From contig NZ_CP107929.1 of NCBI RefSeq assembly GCF_036017915.1, positions 4,096,001 through 4,160,000 on the forward strand: a DNA stretch of 64,000 nucleotides. The letters are read 5' to 3'. Shown here piece by piece: positions 27,752-36,550 of this stretch. Made by a program: the position numbers and the translations under genes. Position 1 is the first letter of the stretch. Every line of letters begins with the position of its first letter. The notes beneath the pieces are model-generated. The model had not been told where the DNA came from. It searched no databases and saw only the letters and a list, made by a program, of their open reading frames with translations. Source of the stretch: Micromonospora sp. NBC_00421 (GTDB lineage: Bacteria; Actinomycetota; Actinomycetes; Mycobacteriales; Micromonosporaceae).

Positions 27752-28270
27752 GTGGGTGCGGATGCCGGGTCGACCGGGCAGACTGGCCGGGTGCCCGTCA
27801 TCGGAACCCTCACCCGCCGGCTCGGCCACCGCGAGTGGTTCGGTACCACCATGCGTCTGCTGGTGCCCGTCGACCGGCTGGTCGGACGGCTCACCCGGGG
27901 CCGGGTGGTCGCCCTGGGGCTGGTCCCGTCGCTGATCATCACCACCACCGGGCACCGGTCCGGGTTGCCGCGCAGCAATCCCCTGCTGTACGTGCCGGAC
28001 GGCGACGGTTTCGTGGTGATCGGCTCCAACTGGGGCCAGCGGCAGCAGCCGGGCTGGGCGCTGAACCTGCTCGCCCGGCCGCAGGCGGAGGTGGCCGTCA
28101 AGGGTCGCCGGCTCGCCGTCCGGGCCGACCGGGCCACCGGCGCCGAACGGGAGCGGCTCTGGCAGTTGCTGGTCACCGAGTGGCCGGCCTACCTGACGTA
28201 CGTGCGCCGGTCCGGCGGCCGGGAGATCCACATCTTCCGGCTGGTCCCGACCGGCCCCGCCCGACCGTGA
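27752..28270 (+). CDS. nitroreductase-family deazaflavin (F420)-dependent oxidoreductase
   Basis: The protein (172 aa from the GTG at 27752, or 160 aa from GTG 27791) contains the split-barrel pattern LIITTTGHRSGLPRSNPLLYV, then GFVVIGSNWGQRQQPGWALNL and WPAYLTYVRRSGGREIHIFRL, matching the Ddn-like family that uses cofactor F420. F420 use is normal for Micromonosporaceae. The gene starts 3 bases after the permease stop, so it probably belongs to the PadR-ABC operon. Substrate unknown. Confidence 0.85.
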   Translation: MGADAGSTGQTGRVPVIGTLTRRLGHREWFGTTMRLLVPVDRLVGRLTRGRVVALGLVPSLIITTTGHRSGLPRSNPLLYVPDGDGFVVIGSNWGQRQQPGWALNLLARPQAEVAVKGRRLAVRADRATGAERERLWQLLVTEWPAYLTYVRRSGGREIHIFRLVPTGPARP

Positions 28271-28318
28271 CCGGGCGTCCGGAACGCACCACGACAGCCC
28301 GGCAGGCCCGGTGGAACG

Positions 28319-29035
28319 TCAGCCGAGACCGCCCTGGATACCGATCAACATGCCGATCAGGTACGTCGCGCCGGCCGCCGCCGCGCCGAGCAGCAGCTGA
28401 CGCAGCCCGCCGATCCACCACGGGCGGTGGGTGAACCGGGCCACGACCGCCCCGGCCACGACGAGCCCCACCCCGCCGACGGCGAGCGCCAACGCCAGGC
28501 TGGTGAAGCCGAGCAGGTAGCTCAGCAGCGGGATCAACGCGCCGACGGAGAAGCAGAGGAACGACGAGACCGCCGCCGCCCAGGGGCTGGGCTGGTCGTC
28601 GGGGTCGACGCCCAGCTCCTCCCGTACGTGCACCCGCAGCGCTTCCTCCGGGTTACGTCGTACCGCCTCGGCGACCTGGTTGGCCAGGTCCCGGGGCAGG
28701 CCCCGGGCCACCCAGGCGTCGGCCAGCTCGCGGGCCTCCGCCTCCGGGTGGCGTTCCAGCTCCCGGCGCTCCTTGGCCACCTCGGCGGCGACCTGCTCGT
28801 TGGCCGAGCGGACGCTCGTGTACTCGCCCAGGCCCATCGAGATCGCGCCGGCGACCAGGCCTGCGGTGCCGGTGAGCACGATGCTGTGCGCCGACACCCC
28901 GCCGCCGCCGACGCCGGCGATCAGGGCGATGTTGGTGACCAGCCCGTCCATCGCACCGAAGACGGCAGGCCGGAGCCAACCGCCTGACACGTCCGCGTGG
29001 TGCGCCTCCCGCAGCGCCGCCGGGGTCTCGGTCAC
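28319..29035 (-). CDS. VIT1/CCC1 family transporter
   Basis: The 238-aa membrane protein begins with [34 protein letters not shown], the diagnostic VIT1 first helix, has the cytoplasmic charged helix region ([23 protein letters not shown]) that binds metal in this family, and ends with three more helices. VIT1/CCC1 proteins move Fe2+ or Mn2+ out of the cytoplasm. Its GTG overlaps the map stop, so it is coupled to map. Confidence 0.92.
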   Translation of the reverse strand: MTETPAALREAHHADVSGGWLRPAVFGAMDGLVTNIALIAGVGGGGVSAHSIVLTGTAGLVAGAISMGLGEYTSVRSANEQVAAEVAKERRELERHPEAEARELADAWVARGLPRDLANQVAEAVRRNPEEALRVHVREELGVDPDDQPSPWAAAVSSFLCFSVGALIPLLSYLLGFTSLALALAVGGVGLVVAGAVVARFTHRPWWIGGLRQLLLGAAAAGATYLIGMLIGIQGGLG

Positions 29036-29889
29036 GGCAGGGTCAGGATCTCGTGGCCGTCGTCGGTGACGACGATGGTGTGCTCGAACTGGGCCGTCCA
29101 CTTCCGGTCCTTGGTGACGACCGTCCAGCCGTCGTCCCACATGTCGTACTGGTAGGTGCCGAGGGTGATCATCGGCTCGACGGTGAAGGTCATGCCCGGT
29201 TCCATGATGTCGGTGGGCCGGGGGCTGTCGTAGTGCGGCACGTAGAGGCCGCTGTGGAACGCCTCGCCGATGCCGTGGCCGGTGAAGTCGCGGACCACCC
29301 CGTAGCCGAAGCGCTTGGCGTACGACTCGATGACCCGGCCGATCACGTTGATCTGCCGCCCAGGGCGGACCGCCCGGATGCCCCGCATCATCGCCTCGTG
29401 GGTGCGTTCGACGAGCAGCCGGGCCTCCTCGCCGACCTCGCCCACGCAGAAGGTGGCGTCGGTGTCGCCGTGCACCCCGCCCAGGTAGGCCGTGACGTCG
29501 ACGTTGACGATGTCGCCGTCGGCGAGCACTGTGGAGTCGGGGATGCCGTGGCAGATGACCTCGTTGACGCTGGTGCAGCAGGACTTGGGGAAGCCCTTGT
29601 AGCCAAGAGTCGACGGGTAGGCGTCGTGGTCGACGAGGAACTCGTGCACCACCCGGTCGATCTCGTCGGTGGTCACCCCGGGCTTGCAGTGCTCGCCGGC
29701 GAGCTGGGTGGCCTGGGCCGCCAACCGGCCGGCGACCCGCATCTTCTCGATGGTCTCCGGGGTCTGCACGTGCGACCCGCGCCACTGCTGCGGTTGCTTC
29801 TTGCCCACGTATTCCGGTCGGGCGATGTGGCCAGGGACCGCTCGCCACGGGGAGAGCGTGCCTGGGGTGAGCGGGGCACGGACGGTCAT
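29032..29889 (-). CDS. map: methionine aminopeptidase, type I
   Basis: The 285-aa enzyme removes N-terminal Met from new proteins. All metal ligands are present: Asp131, Asp142, His205, Glu238 and Glu269, with the substrate His114 in [11 protein letters not shown]. The N-terminal extension of about 40 residues ([22 protein letters not shown]) is the type Ic pattern of actinobacteria, with a possible SH3-ligand-like Pro stretch. The ATG at 29889 has GGAGA upstream. Divergent from the STAS gene. Confidence 0.96.
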   Translation of the reverse strand: MTVRAPLTPGTLSPWRAVPGHIARPEYVGKKQPQQWRGSHVQTPETIEKMRVAGRLAAQATQLAGEHCKPGVTTDEIDRVVHEFLVDHDAYPSTLGYKGFPKSCCTSVNEVICHGIPDSTVLADGDIVNVDVTAYLGGVHGDTDATFCVGEVGEEARLLVERTHEAMMRGIRAVRPGRQINVIGRVIESYAKRFGYGVVRDFTGHGIGEAFHSGLYVPHYDSPRPTDIMEPGMTFTVEPMITLGTYQYDMWDDGWTVVTKDRKWTAQFEHTIVVTDDGHEILTLP

Positions 29890-29977
29890 GACGACAGACT
29901 ATCTCCGGGCACCCCGGTGGCTCCGGCACGGCCCGGCGGTTGTTGCCGTGGCAACCACGCTGTGCCATTGTGGCTGC

Positions 29978-30292
29978 GTGGATCTAGGGGGCGCAACTCC
30001 CGTGTTCTCCGCGAGTGCGGAGCTCGCCGGCGATCACCTCCGCGTGACGGTGGCCGGTGAGGTCGACATGGCGACCGCCGACACCATGGTCCAGACCACG
30101 CTGCGGGAGCCGGCCCGGCAGATCACCCTCGACCTGCGCGCGGTCACCTTCTTCGACTCCGCCGCCATCCACGCGGTGGTCCAGCTCGCCCAGCGGTTCC
30201 CGGGCGCGCTGACCGTGTTCCCGTCCCGGCAGGTCAGTCGGGTGCTGGAGATCTCCGGCCTCGGCGACCAGGAGTGGCTCCGCCCTCTCTGA
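29978..30292 (+). CDS. STAS domain anti-sigma factor antagonist-like protein
   Basis: The protein (about 104 aa from GTG 29978; the frame is open further upstream) has the STAS fold LRVTVAGEVDMATADTMVQ and LDLRAVTFFDSAAIHAVVQL; the Ser of DSAA is the expected phosphorylation site. Such proteins bind anti-sigma-type kinases. It converges on a giant kinase/phosphatase gene that carries both an anti-sigma-type ATPase domain and a SpoIIE phosphatase domain, so the two could form one partner-switching module. A palindrome TTGCC-GT-GGCAA lies at 29943-29954. Confidence 0.85.
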   Translation: MDLGGATPVFSASAELAGDHLRVTVAGEVDMATADTMVQTTLREPARQITLDLRAVTFFDSAAIHAVVQLAQRFPGALTVFPSRQVSRVLEISGLGDQEWLRPL

Positions 30293-30354
30293 CCGCCCTA
30301 CCCGACACCGGGTCCGCACCGGCCCCGCCCGGGTCCGCGCCGGGCCGGGCCGGC

Positions 30355-33300
30355 TCAGTCGGTCAGCCGGCGGCGCAGCGACACCTCGGTCCCCTCCCCG
30401 GTACGGCGTACCGTCAGCTCGCCCAGCGCCTCGATCAACGCGAGCCCCCGACCCCGGAAGCCCGCCCCGGTCGACTCCCGCCAGCGGCCGGTGTCACGCA
30501 CCGTCGCCACCACCGTCCGGTCGACGATCGACACCTCGACGGAGATGGTCGGCTCGACCGGATCGACCGGGTGCTCGATGGCGTTGGCGGCGGCTTCGGA
30601 GACCGCGACGGTCAGGTCGAACAGGTCGTTCTCGACGACGGAGTGGGCGACCAGGAAGTCCTCCAGCCGCTTGCGTAGCACACTGAGCCGGGTCGGGTCG
30701 GCAGGCAGCCGCAACGCGAACCGGTTCAGCTCGGCGGCCTCCAGGGCCAGCACCGCGACGTCGTCGTGCCGGTTACGCCCGTCGACCCGCTGCACCACGG
30801 CGTCCACCAGGTCGGTGACGTGCTCGCCGCCGATGCCGGCGTCGGCCCGGAGCTGGGCCAGCGCCGCGTCGATGCCGGCGTGCCGGTCCTCGATCAACCC
30901 GTCGGTGTAGAGCAGCAACCGGCCACCGGGGGCCAGCTCACCCTCGACGGTGCGGTAGTCGGTGCCCACGATCGCGCCGATCGGCGGCCCGAGGGCCCGT
31001 TCGTGCAGGAAGGCCACGTCGTCTCCTCGGATCAGCAGGGGGGACGGATGACCGGCGCTGGCGTACCGCAGCCGGCCGGTGCGCGGAGAGAAGGAGAGGC
31101 AGAAGACGGTGGCGAACGACTGCCGCTCGGTCGAGCCGACCAGCCGGTTGAGCCGGGTCAACGCCTGCCCCGGGTCGTACCCCTCCAGCAGGTAGGCCCG
31201 CAGACCGTTGCGGAGCTGACCCATCGCGGCGGCGGCCCGGACGCCCTTGCCGACCACGTCGCCGATGACCAGCACCACCTCGTCGTCGCCGATGCCGATC
31301 ACGTCGTACCAGTCGCCGCCGACCTCGACGTCGGTGCTGCCGGGCAGGTAGCGGCTGGCCACCACGGCCCCGGGCAACTGGGGCAGCGAACGGGGCAGCA
31401 GGCTGTGCTGGAGGGTGGTGGCGATCCGGTGTTCGGCCTCGTAGAGCTGGGCGTTCTCCAGCCGTACGCCGACCAGGCGGGCCAGTTCCCCGACGGCGGC
31501 CTGCTCGGTGCCGTCACCGTCGCAACGCCAGACCCGCAGCTCGCCGAGCTGCCCACCGGCGGTGCCGGTCAGCGGCAGCACCTGCGAAGGCTCGTCGCGG
31601 GCGGTGCCGCCGCCGTCGGCCTCGTGGCGCGCGCCGGTGACCGTGGTGACCACCACCCGGGCGGCCTCGGCCAGGTGCAGGGCGTGCCGGGCGGCGACCT
31701 GGACCACCTCGGCGGTCGACTTCGCGGTGTTGACCGCCACGGCGGCGTCGGCCAGCGCCCGGAGCCGGCGGATGATCTGCCCGCGTAGCTGGCCCAGCTC
31801 GACGTTGGCCCGGACCCGGGCGATCAGCTCGGCCCCGGAGAACGGCTTGGTGAGGTAGTCGTCGGCGCCGACCGAGAGGCCGGCGACCGCCTCGGCGGAA
31901 CCGGCCCGCGCGGAGAGCAGCACGATCGGCACATGCCGGGTACGCGGGTTCGCCCGCAACGCGGCAACCAGGCCGAACCCGTCCAGCCGGGGCATCATCA
32001 CATCGGTCAACACCAGGTCGAAGGCGCTCCCGGTGGCCTCCTGGAGGGCCACCGCGCCGTCCGGGACGGCCACCACCTCGTACTCGGCGCCGAGCAGGCG
32101 GGTGACGTGCTCACGCAGATCGGCGTTGTCGTCGGCGAGCAGGACCCGGCCGGCCCGCCCGGTCCCGCCGTCGGCCGGGACGGACTGCTCACCGGCGGTC
32201 CACAGCGCGGTCTCCGCGACGTAGAGCGGCGCCTGTGACGACTCGACAAGGGGCAGCGGCGTGGCCACCGCCACCCGGTCGGCGGGCAGGTGCGCGGCAC
32301 CGAACGGGACGGTCACCGTGAAGGTGGTGCCGTGGTCGACCCGGCTCTCGGCCGCCACCGTGCCACCGTGCATCTCGACCAGCTCGCGGACCAGGGCCAG
32401 CCCGATCCCGGTGCCCTCGTGGGTACGCGAACGCACCCCCGGCACCCGGTGGAACCGTTCGAAGACGTGCGGCAGCTCCTCGGCGACGATGCCCACCCCG
32501 GTGTCGGATACCTCCAGCCGGGCCGCGCCGTCCACCATGCGCACCCGGACCCGGATCTCGCCCTCGAAGGTGAACTTCAACGCGTTGGAGAGCAGGTTGA
32601 GGACGATCTTCTCCCACATGTCCCGGTCCAGGAAGACCGGTGCGGGCAGCGGCGGGCAGTCCACCACGAGCCGCAGCCCGGCCCGTTCCGTCGCGGAACG
32701 GAAGGTGCTGGCCAACCGGGAGGAGTACACGGCGAGATCGGTGGGCTGGTAGTGGGCGGTCAGCCGGCCGGACTCCAGCCGGGAGAAGTCGAGCACCGTG
32801 TTGACCAGCTTGAGCAGGCGCAGCGCGTTGCGGTGCATCACGGTCAGCCGGTCGAGGTGCGACGCGGGCAGCGTGGGATCGGCCAGCATGTCCTCCAGCG
32901 GGCCGAGCACCAGGGTCAGCGGGGTCCGGAACTCGTGGCTGACATTGGCGAAGAAGTTGGTCTTGGCCCGGTCCAGCGCGGCCAGCTCGGCGGCGCGGGC
33001 CCGCTCCTGCTCGTACACCCGCTGCTGGCCCACCACCCGGGAGACCTGTGCGGCGATCAGGTCGAGGAAGTCGCGGTACTCGTCGGTGAGTGGCAGCCGG
33101 GCGGAGAGGCCGACCACCAGCGCCCCGGCCGGCTCGCTGGTGGCGGTGAGCGGCAGCACCAGGGCCCGCTCGGCGGCACCGTCAGGCACCTCGCCGCACA
33201 GCTCGGCCACGTGGACCTGGGCGGCGACCCCACCGGCGGCGACGCGGGACAGCACGGTCGGCAACTCGGCCGGCACCCGGGCCGGGTCGACGCCGCTGGC

Positions 33301-34119
33301 CCCGGTCAGCGTCGGGCGGCCGGTCTCGTCGGTCAGGTGGATCAGGGCGAAGGGGATGTCGGCCCGGTGCCCGTCCAGCACGGCCGCCGCCGCCCGCCCC
33401 AGCTCGGCCATGCTGCTCGCCGCGCCGAGCTGCGAGCCGAGTTCGGCCAACGCCCGCAACCGACGCTCGCCGAGGACCCGGCCGGTGGTCTCGTTGACGA
33501 AGCAGAAGACCCCGTTGACGCTGCCGTCGGCGTCCCGGATCGGGTCGTAGGAGACGTCGAAGTAGACCTGCTCGACGAAGCCGTGCCGGTCGAGCAGGAA
33601 CGGGTGGTCCTCGCCCCGGTACGACTCGCCGGTGCGGCGCACGCCGTCCAGCAGCGGGCGGAGCACGTCCCAGGTCTCCGCCCAGTGCTCCCGGGCCGGG
33701 CGACCCAGTGCCTGCGGGTGTTTGTCGCCGATGGTCGGCCGGTAGGCGTCGTTGTAGAAGGCGAGCTGGTCGGGGCCCCAGAACAGCACGATCTGGGCCC
33801 GCGAGGAGAGCATCATGCCGATCGCGTGGCTCAGCGCGGGCGGCCAGGTGTCGGGGGGGCCCAACGGGCTGGTCGCCCAGTCGTACCCATGCAGCAGGCG
33901 GCCCAGCTCGCCACCCGCCGCGAAGGACGCCGCCAGCGCCGGCGAAAGCCCGCCATCCGGTGCCGACGCGCCGTCGCCGGGCGCGGCGTCGCCGGCCGGC
34001 GTGAGGCCACCGGACGGCCTGATGTCGCCGGACAGCGCAGGGTCGTCGGACGGCATGGCGTCGGTAGCCGGCAGGAAGGACAGCCCTCGTCCCTCCTCGC
34101 CCCCGTAGGCCGAGCTCAT
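30355..34119 (-). CDS. multidomain PAS-GAF-histidine kinase-receiver-GAF-SpoIIE phosphatase-HATPase signalling protein
   Basis: The 1254-aa cytoplasmic protein has, in order: a low-complexity Asp/Gly/Pro-rich N-terminus (1-65), PAS (about 95-215), GAF (220-365), HisKA with His395 (NVSHEFRTPLTL), HATPase (N box near 505-515, G boxes DTGVGI and GTGIGLAL), a receiver with Asp706 and Lys758, a second GAF (785-895), a PPM/SpoIIE phosphatase (GGDWYDV, IGDVVGKG, YTDGLIE, HDDVAVL), and a C-terminal anti-sigma-type HATPase (SEAAANAIEHP, GRGLALIEAL). All catalytic residues look intact. No membrane segment is seen, so it should sense a soluble signal and output both phosphotransfer and partner switching. 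It faces a STAS gene. Confidence 0.93.
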   Translation of the reverse strand: MSSAYGGEEGRGLSFLPATDAMPSDDPALSGDIRPSGGLTPAGDAAPGDGASAPDGGLSPALAASFAAGGELGRLLHGYDWATSPLGPPDTWPPALSHAIGMMLSSRAQIVLFWGPDQLAFYNDAYRPTIGDKHPQALGRPAREHWAETWDVLRPLLDGVRRTGESYRGEDHPFLLDRHGFVEQVYFDVSYDPIRDADGSVNGVFCFVNETTGRVLGERRLRALAELGSQLGAASSMAELGRAAAAVLDGHRADIPFALIHLTDETGRPTLTGASGVDPARVPAELPTVLSRVAAGGVAAQVHVAELCGEVPDGAAERALVLPLTATSEPAGALVVGLSARLPLTDEYRDFLDLIAAQVSRVVGQQRVYEQERARAAELAALDRAKTNFFANVSHEFRTPLTLVLGPLEDMLADPTLPASHLDRLTVMHRNALRLLKLVNTVLDFSRLESGRLTAHYQPTDLAVYSSRLASTFRSATERAGLRLVVDCPPLPAPVFLDRDMWEKIVLNLLSNALKFTFEGEIRVRVRMVDGAARLEVSDTGVGIVAEELPHVFERFHRVPGVRSRTHEGTGIGLALVRELVEMHGGTVAAESRVDHGTTFTVTVPFGAAHLPADRVAVATPLPLVESSQAPLYVAETALWTAGEQSVPADGGTGRAGRVLLADDNADLREHVTRLLGAEYEVVAVPDGAVALQEATGSAFDLVLTDVMMPRLDGFGLVAALRANPRTRHVPIVLLSARAGSAEAVAGLSVGADDYLTKPFSGAELIARVRANVELGQLRGQIIRRLRALADAAVAVNTAKSTAEVVQVAARHALHLAEAARVVVTTVTGARHEADGGGTARDEPSQVLPLTGTAGGQLGELRVWRCDGDGTEQAAVGELARLVGVRLENAQLYEAEHRIATTLQHSLLPRSLPQLPGAVVASRYLPGSTDVEVGGDWYDVIGIGDDEVVLVIGDVVGKGVRAAAAMGQLRNGLRAYLLEGYDPGQALTRLNRLVGSTERQSFATVFCLSFSPRTGRLRYASAGHPSPLLIRGDDVAFLHERALGPPIGAIVGTDYRTVEGELAPGGRLLLYTDGLIEDRHAGIDAALAQLRADAGIGGEHVTDLVDAVVQRVDGRNRHDDVAVLALEAAELNRFALRLPADPTRLSVLRKRLEDFLVAHSVVENDLFDLTVAVSEAAANAIEHPVDPVEPTISVEVSIVDRTVVATVRDTGRWRESTGAGFRGRGLALIEALGELTVRRTGEGTEVSLRRRLTD

Positions 34120-34308
34120 CCGCGCCCCCTGCTTCGGCGGTCGTGCCCCCCAACGCCTCGGCAGATGCCGGCCGTGCCCCGTCTTCTACCCCGACGGATC
34201 AGGAACGTAACGCACGGGTTCCCGCAGACGCTGGTAACCCGCGGCTCATCCTGCCGTCATTCCCCCGACGGCGCATGGTGAGATCGGCGGAGGAGGGCCG
34301 GGCAGCGC

Positions 34309-34860
34309 TCAGAACACCGGCAGACCGTCGATGCTGGCGGCGTTCTTCGTCGCCCGGTAGTCGACCAGGTCCTCGGCGGTGCGCCTGGAGTGTGACGTGA
34401 GCAACAGGTCCCGGTCGCCCCGGTAGTCCATCAGGGGCACCGCGAAGCCACACGAATCGCTTACCCGCTCCACCGTCACCCCGATCACGGCCCGGACCGC
34501 GTGCAGGTCGGGCGGGTCGGGAAAATCGGCCACCAGCGCGGCGAAGCCCGGGTCGGTGACCGGGGTGGCGACGCCCCGGCCGTGCAACCGCAGGATCTTC
34601 GGCGGGCCGTCGAAGGCACAGAACATCAGCGTGATCCGACCGTTGTCCCGCAGGTGGGCGATCGTCTCCGCCCCACTGCCGTGGTAGTCGAGCCAGGCCA
34701 CCCGGTGCGGGCCGAGCACCACGAAGGTGCCGCGCATCCCCTTGGGCGAGACGTTGACGTGCCCGTCGGCACCACTGGGCGCGGTGGCCACGAAGAACAT
34801 CGGCTGCGCCTCGACGAACTCCCGCAGCCGCCCGTCGAGTGCCGGATACACGGTCCCCAT
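34309..34860 (-). CDS. pyridoxamine 5'-phosphate oxidase family protein
   Basis: The 183-aa protein has the split-barrel flavin-binding pattern QPMFFVATAPSGADGHVNVSPKG and RVAWLDYHGSGAETIAHLRDNGRITLMFCAF. Family members bind FMN, F420 or haem; this subgroup resembles general stress or F420-type enzymes and not true PNPOx. The ATG at 34860 fits better than the upstream ATG at 34902. It is monocistronic, about 190 bases upstream of the kinase gene. Confidence 0.85.
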   Translation of the reverse strand: MGTVYPALDGRLREFVEAQPMFFVATAPSGADGHVNVSPKGMRGTFVVLGPHRVAWLDYHGSGAETIAHLRDNGRITLMFCAFDGPPKILRLHGRGVATPVTDPGFAALVADFPDPPDLHAVRAVIGVTVERVSDSCGFAVPLMDYRGDRDLLLTSHSRRTAEDLVDYRATKNAASIDGLPVF

Positions 34861-35018
34861 GCCGCCATCCTGCTCCCGCCGACCGCATTCCGGGAGACCC
34901 ATTCCCGCCAGCCAGGACGGCCGTCCCGGTCAGGACTGCCTGCCGACTACCCGGCGCTGCCGTTCGGGCCATCGGCCCCGCCCGGCCAGCCCGATCCGTG
35001 ACCGGCCCAGGTCCCTGG

Positions 35019-35777
35019 TCAGACCGCGCGGGCCGCCCGGACCAGGGCGGTCACCGGGCGCGGGTCGTCGTCGTTCTCCGGATGCCACTGCACCCCCAGC
35101 AGGAACCGGCGTGCCGGGTCCTCCACCGCCTCGACCACCCCGTCGTCGGCCCAGCCGGTGACGGTGAGCCCACCCGGGTCGGCCACCCCCTGATGGTGGT
35201 ACGAGTTGACCCGGCCCACCCCGGCCAGCACGCTCGCGGTCCGGCTCCCCGGGGCGAACCGCACCGGGTGTGCGCCGTACACCCCGGGGGCGGGGCGGTG
35301 CCGGTCGTGGCCCACCACGTCCGGCAGGTGCTGGTGCAGTGCCCCGCCGTGCGCGACGGCCAGCAACTGCATCCCCCGGCACACCCCGAGCACCGGCAGG
35401 TCGACGGCGAGCGCGGCGGCCAGCAGGGCCGACTCCCCGGCGTCCCGGTCCGGCCGGGGCTCGGTGCGCGGATCGACCGGCTGGCCGTAGTGCTCCGGGC
35501 CGACGTCCGCACCGCCGGCCAGCAGCAGTCCGTCGAGGACGTCGACCACGTCGGCGTCCAGGTCGTCCGGGGGCAGCACCACGGCCCGGCCCCCGGCGGC
35601 GGTCACCGAACGGACGTACGCCTGCGGCACCAGCGACGCCGGGACGTCCCGCCAGACCGCCCAGCTCGCCGGTTCGACGTACCCGGTGATCCCGATCAGC
35701 GGACGGGCCCGGCCGGTCTCCCGACGCCCGGCGGCGCGGACCTCCGGCCTGGTGGGATCACCGCCCGGGCCGCTCAC
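35019..35777 (-). CDS. gamma-glutamyl-gamma-aminobutyrate hydrolase (PuuD-like class I amidotransferase)
   Basis: The 252-aa protein has the nucleophile elbow LGVCRGMQLLAVAHGG with catalytic Cys and the His/Glu pair GVQWHPEND, plus the early GLLLAGGADVGPEHYG motif of the peptidase C26 family. PuuD releases GABA from gamma-glutamyl-GABA in the gamma-glutamylated putrescine pathway. Coupling by GTGA to an SDR, itself coupled to an aldehyde dehydrogenase next to a glutamine-synthetase-like ligase, strongly supports that pathway. Confidence 0.88.
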   Translation of the reverse strand: MSGPGGDPTRPEVRAAGRRETGRARPLIGITGYVEPASWAVWRDVPASLVPQAYVRSVTAAGGRAVVLPPDDLDADVVDVLDGLLLAGGADVGPEHYGQPVDPRTEPRPDRDAGESALLAAALAVDLPVLGVCRGMQLLAVAHGGALHQHLPDVVGHDRHRPAPGVYGAHPVRFAPGSRTASVLAGVGRVNSYHHQGVADPGGLTVTGWADDGVVEAVEDPARRFLLGVQWHPENDDDPRPVTALVRAARAV

Positions 35778-36550
35778 AACGGGGTGACGTAGGCGCCGGT
35801 GATGCCGCCGTCGACGACGAACTGGGCGGCGGTCATGAACGACGAGTCGTCGCTGGCCAGGAAGGCGACCGCGGCGGCGATCTCCTCCGGTGCGCCGAAC
35901 CGGCCCATCGGCACGTGCACCAGCCGGCGGGCGGCCCGCTCCGGGTCGGCGGCGAACAGCTCCAGCAGCAGCGGGGTGGCCACCGGGCCGGGGCAGAGCG
36001 CGTTGACCCGGATGCCCTCCCGGGCGAACTGCACGCCCAGCTCCCGGGTCATCGCCAGCACCCCGCCCTTGCTCGCGGTGTACGCGATCTGCGAGGTGGC
36101 CGCCCCCATCAGCGCCACGAAGGAGGCGGTGTTGATGATCGAGCCCTTGCCCTGCCGGCGCATGTGCGGGATCGCGTACTTGCAGCACAGGTAGACGCTC
36201 GTGGTGTTGACCCGCAGCACCCGTTCCCAGGCGTCCAGCCCGGTGTCGAGGATCGAGTCGTCGTCGGGCGGGGAGATACCGGCGTTGTTGAACGCCACGT
36301 CGACCCGGCCGTGTCGCTCGGCGACGCCGTCGAAGAGGCTCCGGACGGCCGCCTCGTCGGCCACGTCGACGGCGACGAACTCCCCGCCGACCTCCTCGGC
36401 GGCCCGCCCACCGGCCTCGGCGTCGATGTCGACGCAGACCACCCGGGCCCCCTCGGCGGCGAACCGCCGCACGGTGGCCAACCCGATCCCGCTGCCCGCC
36501 CCGGTCACCACGGCGACCCGGTCCTGTAGCCGACCCTGCACTGGCGTCAC
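35774..36550 (-). CDS. short-chain dehydrogenase/reductase
   Basis: The 258-aa classical SDR has the cofactor motif TGAGSGIG, NNAG, and catalytic Ser/Tyr/Lys in TASFVALMGAATSQIAYTASKGG. Asp41 after the second strand (VVCVDID) favours NAD+. The substrate is not evident; within this polyamine-type operon it may oxidise an amino alcohol or hydroxy acid such as a GABA-derived product. GTGA overlaps at both ends show tight coupling to the neighbours. Confidence 0.92.
   Translation of the reverse strand: MTPVQGRLQDRVAVVTGAGSGIGLATVRRFAAEGARVVCVDIDAEAGGRAAEEVGGEFVAVDVADEAAVRSLFDGVAERHGRVDVAFNNAGISPPDDDSILDTGLDAWERVLRVNTTSVYLCCKYAIPHMRRQGKGSIINTASFVALMGAATSQIAYTASKGGVLAMTRELGVQFAREGIRVNALCPGPVATPLLLELFAADPERAARRLVHVPMGRFGAPEEIAAAVAFLASDDSSFMTAAQFVVDGGITGAYVTPL

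Noticed and set aside
32290..34281. A 663-residue plus-strand ORF
   Set aside because: Antisense to the multidomain kinase gene; composition is typical of shadow translation.
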